From NCBI GenBank assembly GCA_016199745.1, contig JACQFZ010000035.1:20528-84527 (forward strand): a DNA stretch of 64,000 bases. Reading direction: 5' to 3'. The notes below the pieces were generated by a model. The model saw only the letters and a program-made list of their open reading frames with translations. It searched no databases and had not been told where the DNA came from. Origin of the DNA: Gammaproteobacteria bacterium (GTDB lineage: Bacteria; Pseudomonadota; Gammaproteobacteria; Acidiferrobacterales; Sulfurifustaceae). Below are positions 29,101 to 38,279 of this stretch, one piece after another (positions within the stretch are counted from its first letter, which is position 1; each line of letters opens with the position of its first letter). The position numbers and the translations under genes were made by a program.

Positions 29101-32100
29101 TTCGCATCGACGAACGCACCCACTACCCGTTCACTATTTCCGTGGATGACTTCGGGCAAGGGTTTGCGTTGACGGTGCAATGCGAAGTGATCGATCCATC
29201 GCGCATTGCCGGTTACTTGCAGACTGCGATGGAAGGACTGATCGAAGCGCTGGAACATACGCCGCAACGACCGATCGGCACTATTAACATCTTGTCGCCG
29301 AGCGAGCGCGAGCAATTGCTGGTCGGTTTCAACAATACGGCCGTTGACTATCCAAGGGATCGATTGATCCAGCAATTGTTCGAGGTGCAAGTGGAGCGGT
29401 CGCCGACCGCGATGGCGGCGATTTGTGATGGACACGAACTCACCTACCACGAGCTGAATCGACGCGCCAATCAACTGGCACACCATTTCATCGCACAAGG
29501 CATCCGTCCTGATGATCGCGTCGCGATCTGTGTCGAGCGTGGGCTCGACATGGTGGTGGGGCTCCTCGGTATTCTTAAAGCGGGGGCTGCGTATGTGCCG
29601 CTAGATCCGAGTTATCCGATAGAGCGATTGCAGTTCATGCTGGAGGATAGCGCACCGGTTGGGTTGTTGACGCAGGCATCGCTAAAAGATCGTTTGCCTC
29701 GGCACACGCTCCCAGTGGTGGCAATAGATACGGATACCACTCTCGCCCAACAATCTCACGACAACCCGGACCCGACGGTGTTGGGGTTGACGGATCAACA
29801 CTTAGCTTACGTAATCTATACCTCGGGCTCGACGGGCGCTCCGAAAGGCGTTGCCATCGAGCACCGAAACACCGTCAATTTGATCCGTTGGGCACGGTCG
29901 GCGTTTACCGAGAAAGAACTCGCCCACACGGTATTTTCAACATCGCTCAACTTCGATCTGGCGGTGTACGAATGCTTCGTACCGCTCTCGATCGGCGCTG
30001 TCATCGATATCCGACACGACCTGCTGGCGTTGGCCAGCGCACCTTCTCGTGTCATTACGCTGATCAATACCGTGCCATCGGCAATCCAGGCCTTGCTCGA
30101 CCACCAAGGTATCCCCGACACAATCCATACGATCAATCTCGCTGGCGAACCGCTCAAACAAACGCTGGTTGACCGACTCTTCGGCGAGACCCGCGTCAAA
30201 ACTGTGTGCAACCTCTATGGCCCCTCCGAGACCACGACCTATTCGACGTGGGTCGCCATGGATCAGGAGCAGGGATTTGCCGCGCACATCGGTCGGCCGA
30301 TCGCCAATACGCGCATCTATATATTAGATGCGCATCGGCAACCGGTTCCGATGGGAGTGGTCGGCGAGCTTTATATCGGTGGCGCAGGCGTCGCACGAGG
30401 TTATTTGAACCGTCCCGATCTCACCGCCGAACGCTTCCTACCGGACCCATTCGTTGCCGACCCGGAGGCGAGAATCTACAAAACGGGGGACCTCGCGCGT
30501 CATCGGCCGAATGGCGATATCGAGTTCCTCGGGCGCAATGACTTTCAGGTCAAAATCCGCGGATTTCGTATCGAGTTAGGCGAAATCGAAACACAGCTAC
30601 TCGCCTACCCTGGTATACGCGACGCTATCGTCATCGCCCGTGAAGACAGTCCCGGCGATCGGCGCCTGGTCGCTTACCTGACCACGCATGATCATCCAGC
30701 GGTATCGATTGCGGCGTTGCGTGAGCACCTAGCCAGTCGATTGCCCATATACATGGTTCCCAACGCCTTTGTCGTGCTTCCGCGTTTGCCGCTCACTCCC
30801 AACGGCAAAATCGATCGCCCGGCGTTGCCGGCCCCGGATGTCTCCGCTGGCATGAGACGCGCCTACGAGCCCCCGCAAGGTGATTTTGAACTAGCGATTG
30901 CCACGGTCTGGCAAGACCTGCTCGGCGTGTCGAGCGTTGGCCGCCACGACAATTTTTTCGAGCTCGGTGGGCATTCGCTGTTAGCCATGCAACTGATCGT
31001 TCGACTGCGCCAGTTGCCGCTGCTGCAGCAATCGCGATTGCGCGTCGATTTAAAAAGCGTCTTCGCTTCACCCACGGTAGTCGAATTAGCCGCTACCATC
31101 GCCGGCACGGGAGCGACGCCGACGCTTCAAATTCCTGCCAATCGAATTCCGGGTGACTGCACCTGCATCACTCCCGATCTGTTGCCACTCGTAACGCTGA
31201 CTCAAACCGAGATCGACCGGCTCATTGCGATCATTCCGGAAGGACTCGCCAACATCCAAGATATCTACCCCCTATCGCCAATGCAGGAGGGGCTGCTGTT
31301 CCATCATCTGCTGGAAAGCGAAGGCGATCCCTATCTGCTGCGCTCGGTGGTGGCATTCGCCAGCCAGACCAAGCTCGATGCGTTTCTGGCCGCTTTACAA
31401 GCCGTCATCGATCGTCACGACATCTTGCGTAGCTCGATCCATTGGCGCGATTTGTCTCGGCCGGTGCAGGTCGTACATCGTCGAAGCCAGCTGTCGCGGA
31501 ATCAATTAGCCGTTGCAACGACGAATGATGAATTGGCGCAGTTACTTCAGCACACCAATCCGCGTCATCGACGCCTCGACTTACAACGCGCTCCACTCTT
31601 AGAAGCGTATACCGCGGCCGACCCGCAGAGTGGCGAGTACTACTTGGCCTTACTCTATTCTCACTTGGTCATCGACCACGTGACCCTGGAAGCCATCATC
31701 GCCGAAATACACACGCTGCTCGCCGGCCGATCCGACGTGTTGCCCGCGCCCCTGCCCTATCGCCATTTTGTTGCCCAAGCGCTGGCGGTTCCGGCCAGTG
31801 AGCACGCCGCCTACTTCCGGCAACAACTCGGCGACGTGGACGAACCCACGGCTCCCTTCGGGATTCTCAACGTGCGGCGAAATGGCACCCAGATAAAGGA
31901 AGCGACGGTTGCACTGAGTGAATCGTTGTCGCGACGATTGCGCGACAGCGCCCGTCAAGAAGGCGTTACGCCCGGCGTATTGTTTCATGTCGCCTGGGCC
32001 CAAGTTCTCGCCGCTTGTAGCGGCCGTCAGGATGTCGTGTTCGGCACTCTGTTGTTAGGCCGCTCACGGGACATCGAAGGCGTCGATCGAACGTTAGGCG

Positions 32101-35100
32101 TATTCATCAATACGCTGCCGATCCGCCTGTCGCTGTCGGGACTGACGGTTCGTAAAGCGATTGCAGTGGCCTATCAACGCATCAGTGAACTGCTGGCACA
32201 CGAACATGCGTCGCTGGCGCTGGTCCAGCGCTACAGCCAAGTGATGCCGCCGCTGCCGCTGTTTACCACGCTGCTGAATTATCGACATAGTCACCCACAG
32301 CCGGCGGCGACCATGGACGGTATGCGGATTATCGCCGGCGAAGAACGTACGAATTATCCCTTCACCATCTCGGTGGATGAATTCCCAACAGGATTTTCTG
32401 TAACGGTCCAATGCGAAGGCGTAGAGCCGGCGCGCATCGTCGGCTACTTGCACACCGTCATCGACGGTCTGGTGGAAGCGCTGGAAAACACATCGCAACG
32501 ACCTCTCGACACCCTAAGCATTTTGCCGGCGACAGAGCGCGCGCAGTTGCTGACAGCCTTCAACGACACGGTGAAGGGTTATCCACGGCATTCATTGATC
32601 CATCAGTTAGTCGAGACACAGGTTCAGAAGACACCGACAGCTACGGCCGTTGTCTGCAACAAGCAATCGCTTACCTATCGCGAGCTGAATCAGCGCGCCA
32701 ATCAACTGGCGCATCATCTGATCGAGCACGGCATTCGTCCTGACGATCGCGTGGCGGTATGTATCGAGCGCGGTGTCGAAATGGTCATCGGACTCCTCGG
32801 TATTCTCAAAGCCGGCGCCGCGTATGTGCCGATCGATCCCTGTTATCCGATAGAGCGATTGGCGTTCATGTTGGCAGACAGCGCTCCGTCGATGTTGTTA
32901 ACCCAAGCTACGCGGCGTCAGCGTCTGCCCGTCGGAAAATGGCCTACGTTGATGTTGGACGATCCGGTGTTTGCATTGCAACCCACGTACGACCCCGATC
33001 CCGTTGCGCTCGGTCTAACCGCCAGTCACCTGGCTTACGTCATCTATACCTCCGGCTCTACCGGGAAACCGAAGGGAGTCGCTATGGAACATCAGGCATT
33101 GATGAACCTGCTGCACTGGCAGCACCGATCCAATGCGTACTCATGTCCGCGAACCGCGCAATTCGCCGCGTTGGGATTTGATGTGGCATTCCAGGAAATA
33201 TTTTCGACGATCGGTTTCGGCGGTGAGTTGGTGCTCATTCCTGATGACGATATCCGCCGCGACTCCTCCGCGTTAGCCGCATTCCTCGGGGCACAACAGA
33301 TTGAACGGCTGTTTATTCCATTTTCCGCACTGAAGCCGTTAGCGCACGCTATCGTTGAACAACAGCTGGCGCTGCCCACCCTGCAAGCGGTGATTACGGC
33401 CGGCGAGCAGTTGCGTATCGAACCGATGATCCAACAATGCTTCCGGCAGCTGCGTAGCTGCCGTCTGTATAACCACTACGGTCCGACCGAGACGCATGTC
33501 GCGACATCGTTCTTGCTGGTGGAGCAAGTCAATGAATGGACGGCGCTGCCGCCGATCGGCAGACCGATCGACAATACCCAGCTGTACGTATTGGACCGTG
33601 AACGGCAACCGGTACCGATCGGTGTTGCCGGCGAAATTTATATCGGCGGTGCCGGCGTTGCTCGCGGTTATTTGAATCGGCCGGCACTGACGGCCGAACG
33701 TTTCGTGTCTGATCCATATAATCGGCACGCCGATGCGCGACTGTATCGTACGGGCGATTTGGGCCGTTGGCGCGCCGATGGCACGCTGGAATATCTTGGA
33801 CGCAACGACTTTCAGGTCAAGATACGTGGCTTTCGTATCGAGCCGGGTGAGATCGAAGCGCAGTTGCTCGCCTGTGCCGACGTACGCGAGGCGGTGGTCG
33901 TTGCGCGTGCAGAGGGTGCAGACCATCGGCGGCTGATCGCGTATGTCATCGCCCAACCGGGTAAGGAAATACCCGCCGCCACGTTGCGCGAACAACTGAA
34001 CGAGCACTTACCCAACTACATGGTGCCAAGCGCTTTCGTCGTGCTCGAACATTGGCCACTCACCCCCAACGGCAAGCTCGATCGCGCCGCCCTACCGGCA
34101 CCGGACACGTCAGCGCTCGCGAGCCAGCCTTACGAACCACCACAAGGCGACATCGAGTGTGCTATCGCATCGGTTTGGCAAACATTGCTGCAGGTGCCTC
34201 AGGTCGGCCGCTACGATGATTTCTTTGCGCTCGGTGGACATTCGCTGTTGGCCGTGCAGTTGGTCGCACGGTTGCGCCCATTGCTCGATCGTGAGATTCC
34301 ACTGCGCGATGTGTTCGCACACCCGACGCTGATCGCACTGGCGCGCGCGATCGGCAACACCGGCGCTGCCAAGTTGCCCCCGCTGCCGCACGCGGATCGG
34401 ACGCGATCGTTGCCGTTGTCATTTGCGCAGCAACGGTTGTGGGAATTAATACGGCAGCAACCGAAGGCCAGCACCGCCTATCATCGGGTCGTCTTGTTGC
34501 GATTGCACGGTCCGGTCAATGTGTCGGCGTTGCAGATGACGTTGGATTGCTTGGCAGCGCGACATGAATCGTTGCGTACCCGATTCGTGGAGGTCGATGG
34601 TCAGCTGGTGCAGTGTATCGACGACGTAAACAACGGTTTGCGACTGCAGGTCGAAGACTGGCACGAGGTACCCGCCAGCAAACGTACAGACGTTATCGCA
34701 GACGTGGGGCACCAAGCGCTGCGCGAGCCGTTCGATTTCGCTAAGGGTCCGCTGATGCGTGCCCGCTTGTTGCGGCTCGCAGATCAGGAGCACGTTCTGC
34801 TGCTGGCATATCACTTCATTATCTGCGACGGCTGGTCGAGCAAAGTTCTACTGCGCGAAAGCGCTCCGTTGTATGCGGCGTTCGTACAAGGACAGTCAAA
34901 TCCGCTGCCACCGCCGCCATGGCAATTCGCCGATTTTGCATCGTGGCAACGGCACTGGGCGGCGAGCACCGACGCGCAACCGCATTTGGATTTCTGGATC
35001 CGCCATCTGACGGGAGCGCCGGCGCGGCTGGCCTTGCCGACCGATCGGCCGTGGCCCACCGTCCCCTCATTCGCGGGAGCGAGCTTACCGTTCGCACTAT

Positions 35101-35741
35101 CACCGAAATTGACCGAACAGTTGCGGCACCTGGCGCAGGATCAAGGAGCCACCTTATATATGATTTTGATCGCCGGCTGGGCCGCATTGATGGGGCATTT
35201 AAGCGACCAAACCGATGTCGTGATCGGTTCTGCCACCGCCAATCGACCGCGGCAGGAATGGGAAGAGTTGGTGGGGTTGTGCGTCAATACACTGGCGTTG
35301 CGGGTGCAGCTCGACGACGGTCTCACCGGCATCGATCTGTTGGCACAAGTGAAGGCGGCGGTGTTGGCGGCGTACGTCCATCAGCATCTACCGTTCGAGC
35401 GTATCGTTCAGGCACTGGCGCGGCCGGTCGGCTCCACCCTACAACCGCTGTTCCAAACGATGCTGACGCTCAATAACGCACCCGTGGATGGTGTTCAAGC
35501 GTTTTCTGGGCTTACTGTCGACGCCATCGTACCAGCGCAATTCACGTCTCGCTGTGAACTCAATTTAGGACTCAACGATGATGGCGCGATGGTTTCAGGT
35601 TCGTTGAGTTACTCCACCGAACTATTCGAGGCGGCCACGATGGAAAATATCGCGGATCAGTTTCAGCGGCTGCTGGAGAGCCTAGCCACCGCCCCTTACC
35701 AACGCATCGTCGATTGGGTAACCGGCTCGATCAACGAATGA
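26106..35741 (+). CDS. Nonribosomal peptide synthetase, A-T-C-A-T-C-A-T-C, no thioesterase
   Basis: 3,211 residues starting directly with an A domain. A3 has pocket D-A-W-T-I-A-A-V-C, the GrsA phenylalanine type. T3 Ser550. C4 HHLVVDH (H773/H774). A4 has D-L-Y-N-N-A-L-T-Y, an alanine-type code. T4 Ser1624. C5 SHLVIDH (S1852). A5 has D-V-Q-F-I-A-H-V-A, a proline-like code. T5 Ser2713. C6 (~2740-3200) has HFIICDG with Phe2904 in place of the catalytic His. No A, T or TE domain follows C6. C2, C4 and C5 share the opening ITP-LLPLV-LTQ-EID typical of C domains I associate with dual epimerisation/condensation; C3 (after Gly) and C6 (after Pro) are of the ordinary type. The start overlaps NRPS1 by 20 bp in another frame; see the frameshift finding. 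Confidence 0.93.
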   Translation: MAMKRLDLPEQLIHQLFEAQAATRPDATALTFEDRTLSYNELNRRANRVAHALLALGVRPDDRIAICVERGFDMIIGLLGVLKAGAAYVPLDPAYPRERLAYLLADSQPCALLTQTALRQQLPAEQVPVVVLDDRDSATALASLPTHNPDPASLGVTPRHLAYVIYTSGSTGMPKGVMNHHGGLVNLAQAQVSLFNVTPESRVLQFASFSFDASVWEIVMALSNGACLSLASRDALQPGEPLLTLLKRAHITHLTLPPSVLTTLAEDTDLAPMTLIVAGESCAPELARRWANRHRLFNAYGPTETTVCATIHPCRADHVGDRVPIGRPIANLSAYVLDPRRQPVPIGVAGEIYIGGIGVARGYLNRPELAAVRFVPDPFSTQAGAKLYRTGDLGRYRKDGTIEFLGRNDFQIKLRGFRIEPGEIEAQLLKATGVREAVVVAHEDKRLVAYVAAQDGAELSTAALRAHLLPRLPEHMVPNAFVILERLPLTPNGKIDRKALPAPDASALVTRLYEAPQGKIERAIAEIWQDLLDVSSVGRQDHFFELGGHSLLAVTLIERLREQGWCIDVRTVFDAPTLAGLAAAMTSAPAIPRVLAPPNPISADCTHITPALLPLVSLTQTEIDAIVANVSGGVSNIQDIYPLTPLQEGLLFHHLLETDADDVYLSRAVLAFANRSRLDDFLAALQIIIDRHDILRSSVHWDGLYRPVQVVHRRARLLIEALPPVDSGQVLAQLLALTNPRGRDFNLQRAPLLSAYLAADPLSESCYLALLFHHLVVDHITLEIMIGETQKLLAGQADSLATPFPYRHFVAQALAVSVSGHETFFRKQLSDVDAPTAPFGILVKSSDAGFEIDPVTVPLSETLAQRVRRVARQSGVSPAVLFHAAWAQVVARCSGRDDVVFGTVLSGRLQGAQGADPLVGILLNTLPIRLLLAGRSVQQIVQETHRRLSELLEHELAPLPLAQRCSGVAPPLPLFTTLLNYRHSSATGTATAWDGIQPIRIDERTHYPFTISVDDFGQGFALTVQCEVIDPSRIAGYLQTAMEGLIEALEHTPQRPIGTINILSPSEREQLLVGFNNTAVDYPRDRLIQQLFEVQVERSPTAMAAICDGHELTYHELNRRANQLAHHFIAQGIRPDDRVAICVERGLDMVVGLLGILKAGAAYVPLDPSYPIERLQFMLEDSAPVGLLTQASLKDRLPRHTLPVVAIDTDTTLAQQSHDNPDPTVLGLTDQHLAYVIYTSGSTGAPKGVAIEHRNTVNLIRWARSAFTEKELAHTVFSTSLNFDLAVYECFVPLSIGAVIDIRHDLLALASAPSRVITLINTVPSAIQALLDHQGIPDTIHTINLAGEPLKQTLVDRLFGETRVKTVCNLYGPSETTTYSTWVAMDQEQGFAAHIGRPIANTRIYILDAHRQPVPMGVVGELYIGGAGVARGYLNRPDLTAERFLPDPFVADPEARIYKTGDLARHRPNGDIEFLGRNDFQVKIRGFRIELGEIETQLLAYPGIRDAIVIAREDSPGDRRLVAYLTTHDHPAVSIAALREHLASRLPIYMVPNAFVVLPRLPLTPNGKIDRPALPAPDVSAGMRRAYEPPQGDFELAIATVWQDLLGVSSVGRHDNFFELGGHSLLAMQLIVRLRQLPLLQQSRLRVDLKSVFASPTVVELAATIAGTGATPTLQIPANRIPGDCTCITPDLLPLVTLTQTEIDRLIAIIPEGLANIQDIYPLSPMQEGLLFHHLLESEGDPYLLRSVVAFASQTKLDAFLAALQAVIDRHDILRSSIHWRDLSRPVQVVHRRSQLSRNQLAVATTNDELAQLLQHTNPRHRRLDLQRAPLLEAYTAADPQSGEYYLALLYSHLVIDHVTLEAIIAEIHTLLAGRSDVLPAPLPYRHFVAQALAVPASEHAAYFRQQLGDVDEPTAPFGILNVRRNGTQIKEATVALSESLSRRLRDSARQEGVTPGVLFHVAWAQVLAACSGRQDVVFGTLLLGRSRDIEGVDRTLGVFINTLPIRLSLSGLTVRKAIAVAYQRISELLAHEHASLALVQRYSQVMPPLPLFTTLLNYRHSHPQPAATMDGMRIIAGEERTNYPFTISVDEFPTGFSVTVQCEGVEPARIVGYLHTVIDGLVEALENTSQRPLDTLSILPATERAQLLTAFNDTVKGYPRHSLIHQLVETQVQKTPTATAVVCNKQSLTYRELNQRANQLAHHLIEHGIRPDDRVAVCIERGVEMVIGLLGILKAGAAYVPIDPCYPIERLAFMLADSAPSMLLTQATRRQRLPVGKWPTLMLDDPVFALQPTYDPDPVALGLTASHLAYVIYTSGSTGKPKGVAMEHQALMNLLHWQHRSNAYSCPRTAQFAALGFDVAFQEIFSTIGFGGELVLIPDDDIRRDSSALAAFLGAQQIERLFIPFSALKPLAHAIVEQQLALPTLQAVITAGEQLRIEPMIQQCFRQLRSCRLYNHYGPTETHVATSFLLVEQVNEWTALPPIGRPIDNTQLYVLDRERQPVPIGVAGEIYIGGAGVARGYLNRPALTAERFVSDPYNRHADARLYRTGDLGRWRADGTLEYLGRNDFQVKIRGFRIEPGEIEAQLLACADVREAVVVARAEGADHRRLIAYVIAQPGKEIPAATLREQLNEHLPNYMVPSAFVVLEHWPLTPNGKLDRAALPAPDTSALASQPYEPPQGDIECAIASVWQTLLQVPQVGRYDDFFALGGHSLLAVQLVARLRPLLDREIPLRDVFAHPTLIALARAIGNTGAAKLPPLPHADRTRSLPLSFAQQRLWELIRQQPKASTAYHRVVLLRLHGPVNVSALQMTLDCLAARHESLRTRFVEVDGQLVQCIDDVNNGLRLQVEDWHEVPASKRTDVIADVGHQALREPFDFAKGPLMRARLLRLADQEHVLLLAYHFIICDGWSSKVLLRESAPLYAAFVQGQSNPLPPPPWQFADFASWQRHWAASTDAQPHLDFWIRHLTGAPARLALPTDRPWPTVPSFAGASLPFALSPKLTEQLRHLAQDQGATLYMILIAGWAALMGHLSDQTDVVIGSATANRPRQEWEELVGLCVNTLALRVQLDDGLTGIDLLAQVKAAVLAAYVHQHLPFERIVQALARPVGSTLQPLFQTMLTLNNAPVDGVQAFSGLTVDAIVPAQFTSRCELNLGLNDDGAMVSGSLSYSTELFEAATMENIADQFQRLLESLATAPYQRIVDWVTGSINE

Positions 35742-35755
35742 CTACCTTTTCCGTG

Positions 35756-36166
35756 CTAGTCAAAATGTTTACTATCCAAGATACCCGTTAATCGCTCCCG
35801 AAGCTCAAGAGAGAAAGCTTGCAAGACCATGCGTGGGCTGTGAAACAACTTTATGCTATTGATCTTGCCGATTTCATTCCGGGACAAGATTGTAACCCCC
35901 TTCACTACTTGCCCGTGAAACACGCCCTGCCACTCTAAGTAGATTTTGTTATTGGATCTAACTTCGTCGGTAAACTCGAGACTTTCATACATTTTGCTCG
36001 TGGCGGAAAAAAAGAAGCCGATCTCTGATGGGCCGATTAGGGAGTAATTTAGCGTGGAGGCATTAAGCTCCACATCAGGGGCAAACACGGTTTGAAAATC
36101 AGGCGTGCCAATTTTTCTCACTACCGAAATCCATGTCTCGCCAGGTTGATTCAATTGCGGCCTCAT
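35756..36166 (-). CDS. NTF2/SnoaL-like small protein
   Basis: 136 residues with an alternating strand pattern (DFQTVFAPDVELNAS..., NKIYLEWQGVFHGQVVKGV) that fits the SnoaL/NTF2-like cone fold used by small cyclases, isomerases and dehydratases. There are no clear catalytic residues. It is convergent with the NRPS operon, only 14 bp from its stop, and 61 bp upstream of the MBL gene's 3' end. It reads minus strand like the redox genes that follow. A ribosome site (GAGAG) lies ahead of the ATG. The fold assignment is tentative, and no substrate can be inferred. Confidence 0.6.
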   Translation of the reverse strand: MRPQLNQPGETWISVVRKIGTPDFQTVFAPDVELNASTLNYSLIGPSEIGFFFSATSKMYESLEFTDEVRSNNKIYLEWQGVFHGQVVKGVTILSRNEIGKINSIKLFHSPRMVLQAFSLELRERLTGILDSKHFD

Positions 36167-36227
36167 CTCGTTCTCTCACAAAAAAGAAGCGCGAGGATGC
36201 CGTTGCGCATCCTCGGCATTTCGTCGA

Positions 36228-37199
36228 TTACTTGAGGTTCATGAACGTAACTGGCAGCCAGGTGTAGCCCGTCTCTTCCTTTCGCAGACGACCCAGCGAC
36301 GGGAACGGTATATGCGCCCCGCCGACCAACGTCTTCTCTTCCGCTAGCTCGGCAAACAGCGCGGCGCGCGATTTAATTGCCGTCGGACCGTCAACGTCGA
36401 AAACAATGCCGACTTCGGGATGCGGCATCTGCACGGCAGCCATATGCACCACGTCGCCCCAAATAAGTAGTTTCTGACCTTGCGATTCGACTTCATACCC
36501 GACATGTCCCGGGGTGTGACCGGCAATTTCTTTCGGACGAATCCCCGGCACGATCTCCGGCGTTCCCTCGAACGGCTTCCATTTTCCCGCGGCAAGATAG
36601 GGCTTGGCGGCGTCACGGGCGACCGTGAAAAAGATTTGCGCTGCTTCCGGAGCCATGGCAGCCGCTTCCTTCGACAACCAATAGTTGCTGTCCGCCCGCT
36701 TCATCATGATCTCGGCGTTTTTGAAAACGCGATTGCCCTTGCTGTCGTAGATGCCGCCAACATGGTCGGCATGCAGATGAGTCACGAGAACAAGATCCAC
36801 TTGATCGGGACGGTAACCCGCCGCCTTCAGGTTGCTCACCAGTCTGCCCAACGCCGGCCCGCCCCAATGCCCGCCCGCGCCAGCGTCGATGAGGACCAGC
36901 TTGGAACCCGTGTTAACCAGAAAGCCCACCACCGATCCCGGAACCTCCTTGGAATTCATGATAAGGGCGCGCGCTAGCGTGGATTGAATTTCCGCCTGAT
37001 TGCCCCGCATCAACGCCGAATCGATACCGATACCACCGTCGTGCAGCGCGGTGATCTCAAATGCGCCGAGCATCATCCGGTAGTAACCGGGCACCTGCTT
37101 CGGATGCATTGGCGCCGCGGCCTGCGCTGTACTCACGGTTGCGCAAGCGACCAAACCGATTGTCGCAAGTAGATGAACAATAGTTTTATTGAGCTTCAC
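36228..37199 (-). CDS. Exported MBL-fold metallo-hydrolase
   Basis: 323 residues with a Sec-type signal peptide (residues 1-28, LLATIGLVACATVSTAQA/AAP). The metal-binding motif THLHADHVGG (~140-149) supplies HxHxDH, and later metal-binding His residues are in GHTPGHVGY and GGAHIPFP. This is the lactonase-like branch of the metallo-beta-lactamase superfamily, acting in the periplasm on an unknown ester, lactone or amide. The start is GTG with a well-placed GGAGA. It heads the 3' end of a minus-strand series (ADH, HbpS-like, SDR, MFS, hydrolase, MBL). Quorum-quenching or polyketide-lactone activity would be a guess. Confidence 0.85.
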   Translation of the reverse strand: MKLNKTIVHLLATIGLVACATVSTAQAAAPMHPKQVPGYYRMMLGAFEITALHDGGIGIDSALMRGNQAEIQSTLARALIMNSKEVPGSVVGFLVNTGSKLVLIDAGAGGHWGGPALGRLVSNLKAAGYRPDQVDLVLVTHLHADHVGGIYDSKGNRVFKNAEIMMKRADSNYWLSKEAAAMAPEAAQIFFTVARDAAKPYLAAGKWKPFEGTPEIVPGIRPKEIAGHTPGHVGYEVESQGQKLLIWGDVVHMAAVQMPHPEVGIVFDVDGPTAIKSRAALFAELAEEKTLVGGAHIPFPSLGRLRKEETGYTWLPVTFMNLK

Positions 37200-37261
37200 G
37201 GTATCTCCTGTTGGATTATAAAAATAATTGAGAATGAAATTTCATTTGCCGGGGGCGCCGC

Positions 37262-38254
37262 TCAGGGAGCCCGATAGCCGCCCCGGATCCAGTCCAGGAC
37301 CGCCGCCGCATATTGCTCGGCTTGGTCTTCCCAGACGAAGTGACCGCTATCGAGCAGGACGGACCGGGTCCTCGGCAGCTTCCTGTCGAGTACGTCGGCG
37401 TTGGACGGGGGAACGATCGGATCGTGCGTTCCCCAGATGCTAAGAACCGGCGTGCGAACATTAGGAAGAAGCGCATGCAGTTCGGCGAGATCACGAGGAT
37501 ACGCCCGCACATAAGCCATCGCTTCGATGAAGCGCCGGCCCGCTGAACCGGCCTGATAGTCCTTGAGCATCTCTGGATCGGGCCTGCTCTTCATCATCCG
37601 GTTGATAGAACCTGCAGCGAAGTCCTCGCCACTGCCGCCTTCGAAGGCTTTGGTCGATGGAGCGTCGATAATGTTTCTGAGGCCACCCGTCGTCAGCGAA
37701 GCGTCGGTGGCGCCGCTGCCGACCACCAGACTCTCGAACAGATCCGGATGCCTGCTAGCGGCGAACAGAAGTGCTGATGTCCCCACGTCCGGTCCAACGG
37801 CGTGCACCGGGCCGACGCCGAGAGCAACCAGAATCTTCGGCAGGAAGGCGCCCATCGTTTTCGGAGACATGAGATCCGGTCGCCCCTCCGAGTGTCCGAA
37901 CCCTGGCAGATCCAACGCAATCAGCGACGCCTCAGCGCTCAGCGACGGCCAGATTCGCTGATACGCGAACAGACTTTCGGGCCAGGGACTGGTGAGCAGC
38001 ACCGGAATGCCCCCTTCACCGTCGCTGCGCAGGTAACGGAGTTTCAGGTCGTCGACATCGATGATGCGGACGGCGTTGAGATTCATTGTCCCCGGCATGT
38101 TCCTTGTCCTCTGGTTGGTCGCGTTTTCGGCAGGTTGAGCGATTGCGGTGCCGCTCACGACAGCGGCGCTTGCAAGCAGCGCTGCGTTACGCAGGCCGAT
38201 GAGCAGTCTTCTGCGATCCGTCGGCAGTGTGGTTGGAGTTTTGAGTGCGGTCAT
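37262..38254 (-). CDS. Tat-exported alpha/beta hydrolase with Asp nucleophile
   Basis: About 330 residues. The N-terminus has a twin-arginine-like signal (TDRRRLLIGLRNAALLASAA...GTAIA). The hydrolase core follows: the oxyanion region SPWPES, nucleophile elbow VGPDVGTS (Asp in place of Ser), and the late His in SGHFVWEDQ. An Asp nucleophile is known in epoxide hydrolases and haloalkane dehalogenases. The ATG at 38254 has a GGAGAG ribosome site; a longer in-frame extension to 38383 overlaps the MFS gene and is unlikely. It is the gene downstream of the MFS exporter with a ~25 bp gap. Confidence 0.8.
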   Translation of the reverse strand: MTALKTPTTLPTDRRRLLIGLRNAALLASAAVVSGTAIAQPAENATNQRTRNMPGTMNLNAVRIIDVDDLKLRYLRSDGEGGIPVLLTSPWPESLFAYQRIWPSLSAEASLIALDLPGFGHSEGRPDLMSPKTMGAFLPKILVALGVGPVHAVGPDVGTSALLFAASRHPDLFESLVVGSGATDASLTTGGLRNIIDAPSTKAFEGGSGEDFAAGSINRMMKSRPDPEMLKDYQAGSAGRRFIEAMAYVRAYPRDLAELHALLPNVRTPVLSIWGTHDPIVPPSNADVLDRKLPRTRSVLLDSGHFVWEDQAEQYAAAVLDWIRGGYRAP

Positions 38255-38279
38255 CGGGTCTCTCCATCGAAATCGAGTT

